Assembly: GCA_046351215.1 (NCBI GenBank)
Contig: JAXLYX010000012.1
Coordinates: 62,001 to 126,000, forward strand
Reading direction: 5' to 3'
DNA length: 64,000 nucleotides
Origin: JAXLYX01 sp046351215
GTDB taxonomy: Bacteria > Myxococcota_A > Polyangia > Polyangiales > Houyiibacteriaceae
Shown in pieces: positions 43,836 through 52,042 of the stretch; the stretch's first letter is position 1; the number at the start of each line of letters is the position of its first letter. A program made the translations under genes and the position numbers. The notes under the pieces were generated by a model. That model ran no database searches. It saw only the letters and a program-made list of their open reading frames with translations, and was not told the DNA's origin.

Positions 43836-44449
43836 GACACCACCCATCGTGCGAGGCCGGCCAGGCCGGCGAGTTGGTAGCTCCAGAACCCTGCGAGCGC
43901 CTCGACCGTCGACTCGTCGCTCCGCCCGTCCTCGAGGAGCGCGACGAGCGCGCGCACGGTGTTCTCGAAGACCAGCCGGACGACGAGCTTCTCCTCCTTC
44001 GACAGACGCCTTCCCCCCGCGTCGGCGCGGAGCTTCGCCTCGGTCGGCTTCACGAGCTCCTCCACGAAGCGCTCCCGGAACGATGCGAAGGGGGAGCCCT
44101 CGGCGTGTGCGAGGAGGACGACGACCTTCGTCCGGTGCTCGAGGAAGAAGGCGAGGAGCGCCGACGCGTCCGCCCGGGCCTCGGGGCCCAGGGCCTCGAG
44201 ATCGTCCGAGGCCCGGAGCGAACCGACCCGCTTGCGGACGAGGCCGAGGAACCGTTCGGCGAACTCGTCGGTGAAGATCGTGCGGAAGAGGACTTCCTTG
44301 TTCGCGAAGTACCGGTAGAGGTTGCCCGTCGACACGCCGGCCCTCTCCGCGATGGCGGCCATCGTCGCGCCCTCGTAGCCGGATTCCGCGAAGACGCGCT
44401 CGGCGGCGGCGAGGACTCGTTCCCGGAGCTCGGGTTTCAGGATCTGCAT
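43832..44449 (-). CDS. TetR-family transcriptional regulator
   Basis: The 205-aa protein has a TetR HTH (residues 11-57: AAERVFAESGYEGATMAAIA, then GVSTGNLYRYFANKEVLF) and a ligand-binding helical domain. GAGGA lies 6 bases before the ATG at 44449; an upstream ATG at 44479 falls in the promoter and is rejected. It is co-transcribed with the amidase. A promoter and inverted repeat directly upstream suggest autoregulation and control of the amidase. The inducing ligand is unknown. Confidence 0.92.
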   Translation of the reverse strand: MQILKPELRERVLAAAERVFAESGYEGATMAAIAERAGVSTGNLYRYFANKEVLFRTIFTDEFAERFLGLVRKRVGSLRASDDLEALGPEARADASALLAFFLEHRTKVVVLLAHAEGSPFASFRERFVEELVKPTEAKLRADAGGRRLSKEEKLVVRLVFENTVRALVALLEDGRSDESTVEALAGFWSYQLAGLAGLARWVVS

Positions 44450-44454
44450 GGGTT

Positions 44455-44495
44455 CCTCAATAGTGAATCTAGCGTTCATGATTGAGGTGCGTCAA
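44455..44495 (-). promoter_or_regulatory. TetR-amidase promoter with operator
   Basis: On the minus strand a TTGACG -35 (44495-44490) and TAGATT -10 (44471-44466) are 18 bases apart. A 7-bp inverted repeat CCTCAAT/ATTGAGG (44455-44461 and 44481-44487) straddles the -10 and would let TetR block transcription. The TetR ATG is only about 17 bases from the -10, so the leader is very short. Confidence 0.7.
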
Positions 44496-44549
44496 GGCCC
44501 GGGCCCGATCGCATGACGCGGAGCCGTCCGCGGCCGGTGGCCTCGTGGC

Positions 44550-45230
44550 TCAGCGGGGGTCGGCGCCGAGCTCGAGGGTGCGCGCTCGCTCCGCTCGTTT
44601 CCGGTTCTTCTCGATGCCGATCGCCTCGTATCCGTGCGCGTTCGCGACCGCGAGAGCCGTGCCGATGCCGCAGAAGGGGACGACGACGGTGCGCGTCGAA
44701 GGCGACATCGTGCGGATCGCATGCATCGCCACCTCCGCCGCGCGCGTGCCCATGCTGTGGCTCCAGGGCATGTGGCCGAGGTCCGGCAGGACGTCCGCCG
44801 TGGCACGCGAGGGATCGTCGAGCACGCCGCGCGAGAACGCGAGGAGATGCGAGTAGCCGGGCCGTCCGGGCACGGGCTGGCCGACGGCGCGCCGACACAC
44901 GATCTTGTGCCAGAGCAGGGGGACGTCGGCTTCCTCGGCGGCGCGGAGCACGAGCGAGGCCTTCGAGATCCAGCGGCCCTCGCGCTTGAGATCGGTCTGG
45001 AAGAAGACGGTGAGCCCTTCGTCGGGCGTGGAGCGGAGCGCGAGCGTCGCCGCCTCGACGAAGAGCTCGCGCCAGCGCTCGAGCGTCGTCCCCACCTCGC
45101 TCACGTCGGGGAGCGAGGTGACGACCGAGACGGCCGGCATCGCGGGATGGTCGCGGAGCCACGTGAGCGCGTCGCCGTGGACGACCTCGCGTCCGAGCAC
45201 GGGAGCTCCTTCGCGCGATGCGTCGTCCAT
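44550..45230 (-). CDS. SAM-dependent methyltransferase, DNA-methylase-like
   Basis: The 226-aa protein has a catalytic-like SLPDVSEVG motif near residue 40, where (D/N/S)PPY-type motifs of amino methyltransferases lie. The SAM-binding motif VVPFCGIGTALAVANAHGYE (residues 182-201) with an acidic strand end (AIGIEK) is placed after it, the permuted order of N4/N6-type DNA methylases. There is no target-recognition domain, so the substrate could be RNA or a small base. The start at 45230 is 2 bases after the preceding stop. It ends the operon with two exported proteins. Confidence 0.75.
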   Translation of the reverse strand: MDDASREGAPVLGREVVHGDALTWLRDHPAMPAVSVVTSLPDVSEVGTTLERWRELFVEAATLALRSTPDEGLTVFFQTDLKREGRWISKASLVLRAAEEADVPLLWHKIVCRRAVGQPVPGRPGYSHLLAFSRGVLDDPSRATADVLPDLGHMPWSHSMGTRAAEVAMHAIRTMSPSTRTVVVPFCGIGTALAVANAHGYEAIGIEKNRKRAERARTLELGADPR

Positions 45231-45232
45231 GC

Positions 45233-46111
45233 TCAGGGCATCGGACGGCGCTCGCCGTCGACCGTGCGGACGAAGCCGGGCTCGCGTTCGAGGTCGCCGT
45301 CCTCTCCGACGCGGGCGTGGATCTCGACGTTCTCGAGGGACCCCCCGCGACAGCCGAGGCGGCGGCTCGCGCGCACGACGAGGGTCCGGGCGGCGGGGTC
45401 GCTCACGACGGAGTACGACCACGCGCTGCGCCTCCGTGCGATCCGGAAGCCGAGCGCCTCGAGCTCCGGCGCGAGGCGTCCGCGTCGCGGCCGGCACGGC
45501 GGCGGAGCGGGGCGGGGATCGATGGACTCGGGGAATACGCGCTCGCTCTCCGCCGCCTCCTCGTAGCGCTGCTTCACGAGCGCGTAGACGTGACCGACCG
45601 CTCCCATGGCCTCGTCGACCCGGCGATCGACGAGGGGCGGCAGCGGGATCGAGGCGTCGCGGACGAGGTGGGCATGGCCGATGGGTCCGAGCGAGCCCGA
45701 GACGAGCGTGAGGTCGATGGATTCGGGGGGCTCGTCCTCGATCGAGGGCGGCACGGCGCGGAGGCGGAATTCCAGCTGCGAGCGCACGTAGAAATCCGCC
45801 GCCAGACGGGCGACGTAGCCCTCGCGGTCGTCCGACTCGAGCACGAGCAGCGCGCAGTCGTGCGGCGACGGGTAGCAGACCACGGCGTCGTCGTTCTCGC
45901 GACGGTCGCCGAGGTAGACGTGGAAGTCGATCTCCCGGGGCTCGTTGCCCTCGGCATCGGCGGCATCGAGCTCGAGCAGCCCGCGGTAGCTCGCCGTCGC
46001 ACGGTCGCCGTCTTCGGGCATCGTGCGCACCGTCTCGCCATGGGGGCCGCAGGCGGTCGCCACGAGGACCAGGGCGCAGGCGGCGGGGGATGCGATTCGG
46101 AGGAGCTTCAC
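45233..46111 (-). CDS. putative lipoprotein, hypothetical
   Basis: The 292-aa protein begins at GTG 46111, one base after the preceding stop, with signal peptide MKLLRIASPAACALVLVATAC and lipobox VATAC (Cys21). The body is acidic with a beta-rich character (ASYRGLLELDAADAEGNEPR; VCYPSPHDCALLVLESDD) and no motif I can name. The C-terminal 60 residues contain CRPRRGRLAPELEALGF. The longer frame to 46174 would start inside the upstream gene. An envelope role is inferred from the signal only. Confidence 0.72.
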   Translation of the reverse strand: MKLLRIASPAACALVLVATACGPHGETVRTMPEDGDRATASYRGLLELDAADAEGNEPREIDFHVYLGDRRENDDAVVCYPSPHDCALLVLESDDREGYVARLAADFYVRSQLEFRLRAVPPSIEDEPPESIDLTLVSGSLGPIGHAHLVRDASIPLPPLVDRRVDEAMGAVGHVYALVKQRYEEAAESERVFPESIDPRPAPPPCRPRRGRLAPELEALGFRIARRRSAWSYSVVSDPAARTLVVRASRRLGCRGGSLENVEIHARVGEDGDLEREPGFVRTVDGERRPMP

Positions 46112-46112
46112 G

Positions 46113-46667
46113 TCAGGCCCCCTGCTTCCGGTAGCGTAGCGTGTAGTGGATGGTGTCGGGGAGCTGGTCGGCATCGATCGTGACGTCCTGGACCAGGGTC
46201 CCGTTCGGCTCGAGCCGGATGAGGGTGCGCGAGCCCCCCTCGGCCGCGCGCTGCTCGAGCTTCAGGCTCGTGGGCGAGACGACACGCGCGCGCACCCGGA
46301 TCGCGTCGCCGTTGCGGCTCCGGGCGTTCGTCCATTCGTTCGCGGTCGTGCGGGTCACGCGACCGTGGTCGAGATCGAGGTGGATGCGTCCCCCCTCGAT
46401 CCGGATCTCGAGCCGCCCGATGGGGGGATTGTTCTCGAGGATCCGGCGCCGCGCGATGGTCCGGACGAGCGAGAAGAGGGGCGCGATGGCGCGATCCACC
46501 TCGGTCTCGATCGCCGCCCGCCCACCGTCCGCCGCGAGGTTCGTCCAGGACCCGACGAGGGGCGAGGTCTCGTCCGCCCGCGCGTCGTGCGGCCCGCCGT
46601 CGACGATCGATCCGAGGACCGTCGCCAGCACGAGGACCCCCACGGCCGCGCTGCGGATACGGAGCAT
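46113..46667 (-). CDS. secreted protein, hypothetical
   Basis: The 184-aa protein has a signal peptide (MLRIRSAAVGVLVLATVLGS) with a likely cleavage near GSIVDG/HDARADE. Next comes LVGSWTNLAADGGRAAIETE, then a compact beta-rich domain (GRLEIRIEGGRIHLDLDHG; VVSPTSLKLEQRAAEGG). A WTN-type start and the alternating strands recall lipocalin-like folds, but this is a guess. It starts the operon that continues with the lipoprotein and the methyltransferase. Confidence 0.72.
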   Translation of the reverse strand: MLRIRSAAVGVLVLATVLGSIVDGGPHDARADETSPLVGSWTNLAADGGRAAIETEVDRAIAPLFSLVRTIARRRILENNPPIGRLEIRIEGGRIHLDLDHGRVTRTTANEWTNARSRNGDAIRVRARVVSPTSLKLEQRAAEGGSRTLIRLEPNGTLVQDVTIDADQLPDTIHYTLRYRKQGA

Positions 46668-46750
46668 CTCCCGAGTCGAAGCACGCCGGAGGATCCCGGT
46701 CGAGCCGAATCGGGCTTGCGACGGGCGCCCGAACCGCGGTAACGGAAGCC

Positions 46751-47182
46751 ATGCCCGAGAGTCGCGCCGAAATCGAGTCGTTCGTCTCCCCCGCGGAGTT
46801 CCTCGCCGTCGTCCTCGACGTCGAGAAGTACCCGGAGTTCCTTCCCGAGGTGAAGAAGGTCGAGGTCCATTCGCGAACGGACACGGCGATGAAGGCGACC
46901 TTCCACATCGCCGTCGCGTTCGCCGGCTTCAAGGTCGAGACCCGCTACACGCTCGACTACCGGATCGACGGGACCACGGTGCGCTGGACCCTCGCCGAGT
47001 CGCCGGACATGACGAAGAACGAGGGCGAGTGGGTCCTCGAGGACGCGGACGGCGAGACCAGGGCCCACTACCGCTCGGAGATGGTGACCACGCTCCCGAT
47101 CCCGCTCGACGTGCAGCAGGCGTTCGCAGAGGCCGAGATGCCGAAGCTGATGGAGAAGTTCCGGGACCGTGCCGAGGACTGA
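46751..47182 (+). CDS. START/SRPBCC-family (COQ10-like) lipid-binding protein
   Basis: The 143-aa protein is a helix-grip SRPBCC protein: an N-terminal strand and helix (ESFVSPAEFLAVVLDVEKYP EFLP region), central strands (FAGFKVETRYTLDYRIDGT) and a long C-terminal helix (FAEAEMPKLMEKFRDR). It resembles the COQ10/RatA group, which binds quinones or other hydrophobic ligands. The ligand is unknown. It is the first of four closely spaced genes on this strand (6 bases to the next). Confidence 0.85.
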   Translation: MPESRAEIESFVSPAEFLAVVLDVEKYPEFLPEVKKVEVHSRTDTAMKATFHIAVAFAGFKVETRYTLDYRIDGTTVRWTLAESPDMTKNEGEWVLEDADGETRAHYRSEMVTTLPIPLDVQQAFAEAEMPKLMEKFRDRAED

Positions 47183-47188
47183 GGCCCC

Positions 47189-47722
47189 GTGGGCATCGAG
47201 ACGATCGAGACGGAGCGTCTCTGCCTCCGTCCGCCGGAGCCGGAGGACGCGGACGCGATCCACCGGCGGTACTCCTCGGATCCGGAGGTCGTTCGCTTCC
47301 TCGCCTGGGGCCGCCATCGCTCCGTGGACGATGCGCACGCGTTCGTCGACTGGGCCGTCCGGACCTGGGAGCAGAACCTCGTCGGGCCCTATCTCGCCTT
47401 CGAACGCGAGACCGGCGTGCTCGTCGGGAGCACGGGCCTCGACAAGGACACCTGGTACCGGGCGTCGACCGGCTACGTGCTCGCCCGGGACGCCTGGGGA
47501 CGCGGATACGCGAGCGAGATGCTCCGCGCGATGATCGCGCTCTCCGAGGAGCTCGACGTGAAGCGCCTCTACGCCCTCTGCCACGCGGAGCACCTCGCTT
47601 CGGCCCACGTGCTCGAGAAGGCGGGATTCGCGCTCGAGGGGACGATGCGGAAGTTCATGATCTTCCCGAACCTCGGACGGCCGGAGCCGAGCGACGTGCG
47701 TCTCTACGCACGCGTGCGATGA
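47189..47722 (+). CDS. GNAT acetyltransferase, RimJ/RimL type
   Basis: The 177-aa protein has the GNAT fold: an N-terminal ETERLCLRPPEPEDADAI segment, the acetyl-CoA binding motif GYVLARDAWGRGYASEMLRA (residues 91-110; R/Q-x-x-G-x-G/A as RDAWGRGYA) and the C-terminal ASAHVLEKAGFALEG. It fits the RimJ/RimL-like branch that acetylates N-terminal amines or small substrates. The GTG start is 6 bases after the COQ10-like stop. The substrate is unknown. Confidence 0.88.
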   Translation: MGIETIETERLCLRPPEPEDADAIHRRYSSDPEVVRFLAWGRHRSVDDAHAFVDWAVRTWEQNLVGPYLAFERETGVLVGSTGLDKDTWYRASTGYVLARDAWGRGYASEMLRAMIALSEELDVKRLYALCHAEHLASAHVLEKAGFALEGTMRKFMIFPNLGRPEPSDVRLYARVR

Positions 47723-47740
47723 AAGGGGGAGGGTGAACCC

Positions 47741-48112
47741 GTGAAGCGTCTCTTGCTCCATCTCGTCGTCATCGCCGCCGGCATCGCGTTCAGCGCCCAC
47801 TTCGTGCCGGGCGTGCACGTGGGCTCGTGGACCGCCCTCGCCCTCGCGGCGATCGCGCTCGGGCTCGTGAACGCGCTGGTGCGGCCGGTGCTGGCCTTCC
47901 TCTCCTTCCCGATCACGGTCCTCTCGCTCGGGATCTTCTACCTCTTCGTGAACGCCGCGAGCTTCGGGCTCGCGGCGCTCCTCGTGCCGGGCTTCCGGGT
48001 GGACGGGGTCGGACCCGCCGTGCTCGGGGCGCTCGCGACGAGCCTCGTCTCCTGGTTCCTCGGCCTCTTCGTCGACGACGACGAGCCGAGGAAGAAGAGG
48101 AAGAAGTCGTGA
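47741..48112 (+). CDS. phage-holin-family / 4-TM membrane protein
   Basis: The 123-aa protein has four hydrophobic segments (about residues 3-22, 28-50, 55-80 and 88-112), the pattern LGLVNALVRPVLAFLSFPIT and LSLGIFYLFVNAASFGL, which marks the mycobacterial-4TM/phage-holin-family (DUF360-type) proteins. The tail is charged (DDDEPRKKRKKS). Function unknown; despite the name it is not known to be a holin here. AGGGGGAGGG precedes the GTG start. Its stop overlaps the next start (GTGA). Confidence 0.85.
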   Translation: MKRLLLHLVVIAAGIAFSAHFVPGVHVGSWTALALAAIALGLVNALVRPVLAFLSFPITVLSLGIFYLFVNAASFGLAALLVPGFRVDGVGPAVLGALATSLVSWFLGLFVDDDEPRKKRKKS

Positions 48113-48978
48113 GCGTGGCCGCACCCTCGATCCTCGTCCTCGGCGCCACGGGGACCATCGGCTCGCGGGTCGTCGACTCCCTCGCGCGGCGGGACGCGCC
48201 CTTCGTCGCAGGCGTGCGACGCCCGGCCGAGCTCGCCTGCGCCACGCGTCCTTTCGACTTCCTCGACGCGTCGACCTGGGCGCCCGCGTTCGAGGGGATC
48301 GAGGCCTTCTTCTTCGTCTCGCCCCTCGTCGACGATCAGCTCGCGCTCTCGCTCGGAGTCCTCGAGGCGGCGGCGCGGTCCGGCGTGCGCCATTGCGTGC
48401 GCCTCTCCTCGCGCGCCACGGGCTGGGATCGCGAATGCCCGCTCCGGGGATGGCATCGCGCGATCGAGGACGCGATCGTCGCCTCGGGGCTCTCGTGGAC
48501 CATGCTCCGTCCCTGCTCGTTCGCGCAGAACTTCGTCACGAGCCATGCGGCGCTCGTGCGCTCTCGGGGCGTCCTCGCGATGCCGCTCGGCGTCGGCGCG
48601 ATCCCCTTCGTGGACGCCGTGGATCTCGGCGAGGTCGCGGCCGACTGCCTGCTCCGTCCGGAGCTCCACGCGGGTCGGACGTACGTCCTCACGGGGCCGC
48701 GCGCGATCGGAGGCGCGGAGGCCGCCCGCATCCTCGGCGAGGCGACGGGCCGCTCGATCCGCTACCTCCCCGTCCCACACGCCGAGGCCCGCGCGAACGC
48801 GATCGCCGCCGGCACGCCCGCATGGCTCGTCGACTCCGGCCTGCGGGTCTACGCGAGGGCGATCGGCGGCGAGGAGGCCGAGGTCGACCCCACGCTCGCG
48901 ATGCTGCTCGAGCGTCCGCCGACGACCTTCGAGGAGTTCGTCGCCCGCGAGCGGGCGGCGTTCCTCCCCGAGGTCTGA
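48109..48978 (+). CDS. NmrA-family NAD(P)-binding protein (atypical SDR)
   Basis: The 289-aa protein begins with a Rossmann strand and the motif GATGTIGSR (residues 11-19). FDFLDASTWAPAFEGIEAFF, a catalytic-region LSSRATGWDREC and a C-terminal part with HAGRTYVLTGP follow. It fits the NmrA/SDR-a5 group, which binds NAD(P) as sensor or reductase. The GTG at 48109 overlaps the upstream stop by GTGA and follows GAGGAAGAAG. It ends a four-gene run with the GNAT and COQ10-like proteins. Confidence 0.88.
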   Translation: MSVAAPSILVLGATGTIGSRVVDSLARRDAPFVAGVRRPAELACATRPFDFLDASTWAPAFEGIEAFFFVSPLVDDQLALSLGVLEAAARSGVRHCVRLSSRATGWDRECPLRGWHRAIEDAIVASGLSWTMLRPCSFAQNFVTSHAALVRSRGVLAMPLGVGAIPFVDAVDLGEVAADCLLRPELHAGRTYVLTGPRAIGGAEAARILGEATGRSIRYLPVPHAEARANAIAAGTPAWLVDSGLRVYARAIGGEEAEVDPTLAMLLERPPTTFEEFVARERAAFLPEV

Positions 48979-48991
48979 GGGCGGCGCCTCT

Positions 48992-51613
48992 TCAGGCGTT
49001 CGCGCCGCCGCGGGCATTCACCACGGGCTCCCGCGACGGTCCGTCGCCCGACCGCCGTCCGAACGCGAGGTCGCCGTTCGCGACGTCGACCGTGACCGTG
49101 TCGCCGGCCTGGTAGCGACCTCCGAGGATCTCCTGCGCGAGCGGGTTCTCGAGGTGCCGCTGGATCGCCCGCTTGAGCGGTCGCGCGCCGTAGGTCGGGT
49201 CGTAGCCGACGTTCGCGAGGAAGTCCTTCGCCGTGTCGGTGATGTCGAGCTTCAGCTCGCGCTGCGCGAGGCGCTTCGCGAACCGCGCGATCTGGATGTC
49301 GACCACCTGCCGCACGTCCTCGCGGCCGAGGCGGTGGAAGAGGATCGTCTCGTCGAGCCGGTTCAGGAACTCGGGGCGGAACGCGAGGCGGAGATCCGCC
49401 ATGACCGCCGCGCGCATCTCCTTCGGATCGTCCATGCCCATGATGTGCTGGGAGCCGACGTTCGAGGTGAGGATGATCACGGTGTTCTTGAAGTCGACCG
49501 TGCGTCCCTGCCCGTCGGTCAGGCGACCGTCGTCGAGCACCTGGAGCAGCACGTTCCAGACGTCGGGGTGGGCCTTCTCGATCTCGTCGAAGAGCAGCAC
49601 GGAGTAGGGCCTACGACGGACCGGCTCGGTGAGCTGACCGCCCTCTTCGTAGCCCACGTAGCCCGGAGGCGCGCCGATCAGGCGGGCCACCGCGTGCTTC
49701 TCCATGTACTCCGACATGTCGAGGCGGATCATCGCGCGCTCGTCGTCGAAGAGGAAATGCGCCAGTGCACGCGCGAGCTCGGTCTTGCCGACGCCCGTCG
49801 GGCCGAGGAAGAGGAACGAGCCGATCGGACGGTTCTCCTCGCCGAGGCCCGCTCGCGAGCGACGCACCGCGTTCGAGACGGCGACGATGGCCTCCTTCTG
49901 GCCGATCACGCGCTCGCCGAGGCGCTGCTCCATCTGGAGGAGCTTCTCCTTCTCGCCCTCGAGCATCTTCGAGACGGGCACGCCGGTCCACTTGGAGACG
50001 ACCGTCGCGATGTCCTCGTCCGTGACCTCTTCCTTGAGGAAACTGCCGCTCTTCTGCAGCTCCGCGAGCTTCGCCTGGTTCTCCGCGATCGCCTTCTCGG
50101 CCTCGGGGATCTCGCCGTACTGGATGCGTCCGGCGCGCTCGAAGTCGGCGTTCCGCTGCGCGCGCTCGAGCTCGAGGCGGAGCTTGTCGAGCGCCGCCTT
50201 CTTCTCCTGGACGCCCTTGATGATCTCCTTCTCCTTCTCCCACTGGGCCCTCATCTGGCCCTCGCGGAGGCGGAGGTCGGCGAGCTCCTTCTCGAGGTCC
50301 TCGAGGCGGCGCTTGCTGCCGGCGTCGCTCTCCTTCTTCAGGGCCTGACGCTCGATCTCCATCTGCGTGGCCCGACGGACCACCACGTCGATGTCGGGGG
50401 GCATCGAGTCGATCGCCATCTTCAGGCGCGATGCCGCCTCGTCGACGAGGTCGATCGCCTTGTCGGGGAGGAAGCGGTCGGTGATGTAGCGGTTCGAGAG
50501 CGTCGCAGCGGCCACGATCGCCGAGTCCTGGATGCGCACTCCGTGGTGCACCTCGTAGCGATCCTTGAGGCCCCGCAGGATCGCGATCGTGTCCTGCACG
50601 CTCGGCTCGCCCGCGAAGACCGGCTGGAAGCGGCGCGCGAGGGCGGCGTCCTTCTCGATGTGCTTCCTGTACTCGTCGAGGGTCGTCGCGCCGATGCAGT
50701 GCAGCTCGCCGCGCGCGAGGGCGGGCTTCAGCATGTTGCTCGCGTCCATCGAGCCCTCGGCCGCGCCCGCGCCGACGAGCGTGTGCAGCTCGTCGATGAA
50801 GAGCACGATCTCGCCCTCGGCCGACTCGATCTCCTTGAGCACGGCCTTCAGGCGATCCTCGAACTCGCCGCGGTACTTCGAGCCGGCGACCATCGCGCCG
50901 AGGTCGAGCGCGAGGAGGCGCTTGTCGCGCAGCGACTCGGGCACGTCGCCCTGCACGATGCGGTGCGCGAGGCCCTCGACGATGGCCGTCTTTCCGACGC
51001 CGGGCTCGCCGATGAGCACGGGGTTGTTCTTCGTGCGGCGCGAGAGCACCTGCATCACCCGACGGATCTCCTCGTCCCGGCCGATGACCGGATCGATCTT
51101 GCCCTTGCGGGCCGCTTCCGTGAGATCGCGGGCGTACTTCTCGAGCGCCTCGAACTTCGACTCGGCTTCCGGATCCGTCACCTTCTGGCTCCCGTGCACG
51201 TGGCGCACCGCGCCGACGATGGCTTCGCGACCGACACCGACGAGCTTCTTGACCGGCTCGTCCTTGTCGACGAGGGCGACGAGGAGATGGCCCGCCGTCG
51301 TGTACTCGTCACCGAGCTCCTCGGTGACCTTCCACGCCTGCCCGAGCACCTCGCGGATGCGACGCGACAGGTTCGGCTCGGCGCCGCCTTCGACGCGCGG
51401 CTGGCGCGCGATCGCGGCCTTCGCGCCTTCGAGCACGGCCTTCGGATTCGCTCCGGCGCGTGCGAGGATCGACGTGGCGGGACCGTTCGGATCGGCGAGC
51501 AACGCGACGAGGACGTGCTCCGGGAGGATCTCCGGATGGCCCTTCGACGTGGCCTCTTCCTGGGCCGCGATCAGGGCTTGCTTCGTCTGGGTCGTGAGGC
51601 GGTCGATTCGCAT
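48992..51613 (-). CDS. clpB: ClpB disaggregase (HSP100 chaperone)
   Basis: The 873-aa protein is a full ClpB. It has an N-terminal Clp repeat domain (residues 1-145), NBD1 with Walker A GEPGVGKT (202-209) and Walker B VLFIDE (270-275), the coiled-coil M domain (about 400-525, Glu/Lys/Leu-rich), and NBD2 with Walker A GPTGVGKT (604-611) and Walker B LLFDE (674-678). GYVGYEEGGQLTE is the pore loop. It solubilises protein aggregates with DnaK. The ATG at 51613 starts MRIDRLTTQTKQAL; the longer frame is non-conserved. No CIRCE-type repeat was found in the divergent 94-base gap. Confidence 0.97.
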   Translation of the reverse strand: MRIDRLTTQTKQALIAAQEEATSKGHPEILPEHVLVALLADPNGPATSILARAGANPKAVLEGAKAAIARQPRVEGGAEPNLSRRIREVLGQAWKVTEELGDEYTTAGHLLVALVDKDEPVKKLVGVGREAIVGAVRHVHGSQKVTDPEAESKFEALEKYARDLTEAARKGKIDPVIGRDEEIRRVMQVLSRRTKNNPVLIGEPGVGKTAIVEGLAHRIVQGDVPESLRDKRLLALDLGAMVAGSKYRGEFEDRLKAVLKEIESAEGEIVLFIDELHTLVGAGAAEGSMDASNMLKPALARGELHCIGATTLDEYRKHIEKDAALARRFQPVFAGEPSVQDTIAILRGLKDRYEVHHGVRIQDSAIVAAATLSNRYITDRFLPDKAIDLVDEAASRLKMAIDSMPPDIDVVVRRATQMEIERQALKKESDAGSKRRLEDLEKELADLRLREGQMRAQWEKEKEIIKGVQEKKAALDKLRLELERAQRNADFERAGRIQYGEIPEAEKAIAENQAKLAELQKSGSFLKEEVTDEDIATVVSKWTGVPVSKMLEGEKEKLLQMEQRLGERVIGQKEAIVAVSNAVRRSRAGLGEENRPIGSFLFLGPTGVGKTELARALAHFLFDDERAMIRLDMSEYMEKHAVARLIGAPPGYVGYEEGGQLTEPVRRRPYSVLLFDEIEKAHPDVWNVLLQVLDDGRLTDGQGRTVDFKNTVIILTSNVGSQHIMGMDDPKEMRAAVMADLRLAFRPEFLNRLDETILFHRLGREDVRQVVDIQIARFAKRLAQRELKLDITDTAKDFLANVGYDPTYGARPLKRAIQRHLENPLAQEILGGRYQAGDTVTVDVANGDLAFGRRSGDGPSREPVVNARGGANA

Positions 51614-51707
51614 GACCCCACTGGTAAGCATGCGCCGTGCCGCGTCAACGGGAGGAGCCGGCATCGCGCCCCTGTCGTCGTGCGAATCCGCGCCTACGTA
51701 GAGAGCC

Positions 51708-52025
51708 ATGGAGCCGGAGCGCAGGCGCAGTCCGAGATTCGGGGGGGACCTGGGGGTCCTCGCGCTTCCCTTCCTCGTCGGCCCCTCGATGGTCGGCTTC
51801 GGCGTCGCGCACCTCGTGGCCGGAACCTCCGGAGGCCTCCCTCGGCTCCTCGCGGGTCTCGGGGTCGTCGTGGCCCTCGCCGTCGACGGGCTCGCGCACC
51901 GCTGGCTCCCGAGCGAGCGCCGAGGCGACCTCCGCGCGGTGCTCGGCGCAGCGCGTGTCTCGGGTCCTGCCTTCGGTCTCGTGGTCGGCCTCGTCGTCTA
52001 CGCGATCCTCTCGGGGCGGATCTGA
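51708..52025 (+). CDS. small membrane protein, hypothetical
   Basis: The 105-aa protein has about three hydrophobic segments (near 14-32, 45-62 and 85-103). They contain DLGVLALPFLVGPSMVGFGV and GLVVGLVVYAILSGRI. The start ATG at 51708 faces clpB across a 94-base gap, and the next gene follows 17 bases after its stop. No motif or family is recognised. It may be translated with the 52043 membrane protein. Confidence 0.68.
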   Translation: MEPERRRSPRFGGDLGVLALPFLVGPSMVGFGVAHLVAGTSGGLPRLLAGLGVVVALAVDGLAHRWLPSERRGDLRAVLGAARVSGPAFGLVVGLVVYAILSGRI

Positions 52026-52042
52026 GGTAGCGTCGCGGGCCG

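Noticed and set aside
51614..51707. CIRCE or other heat-shock operator in front of clpB
   Set aside because: No inverted TTAGCACTC-like repeat found in the 94-base divergent gap.
48545..52030. 1161-aa plus-strand frame opposite clpB
   Set aside because: It is the antisense shadow of clpB and neighbours; composition is Arg/Leu/Asp-rich with no domain.
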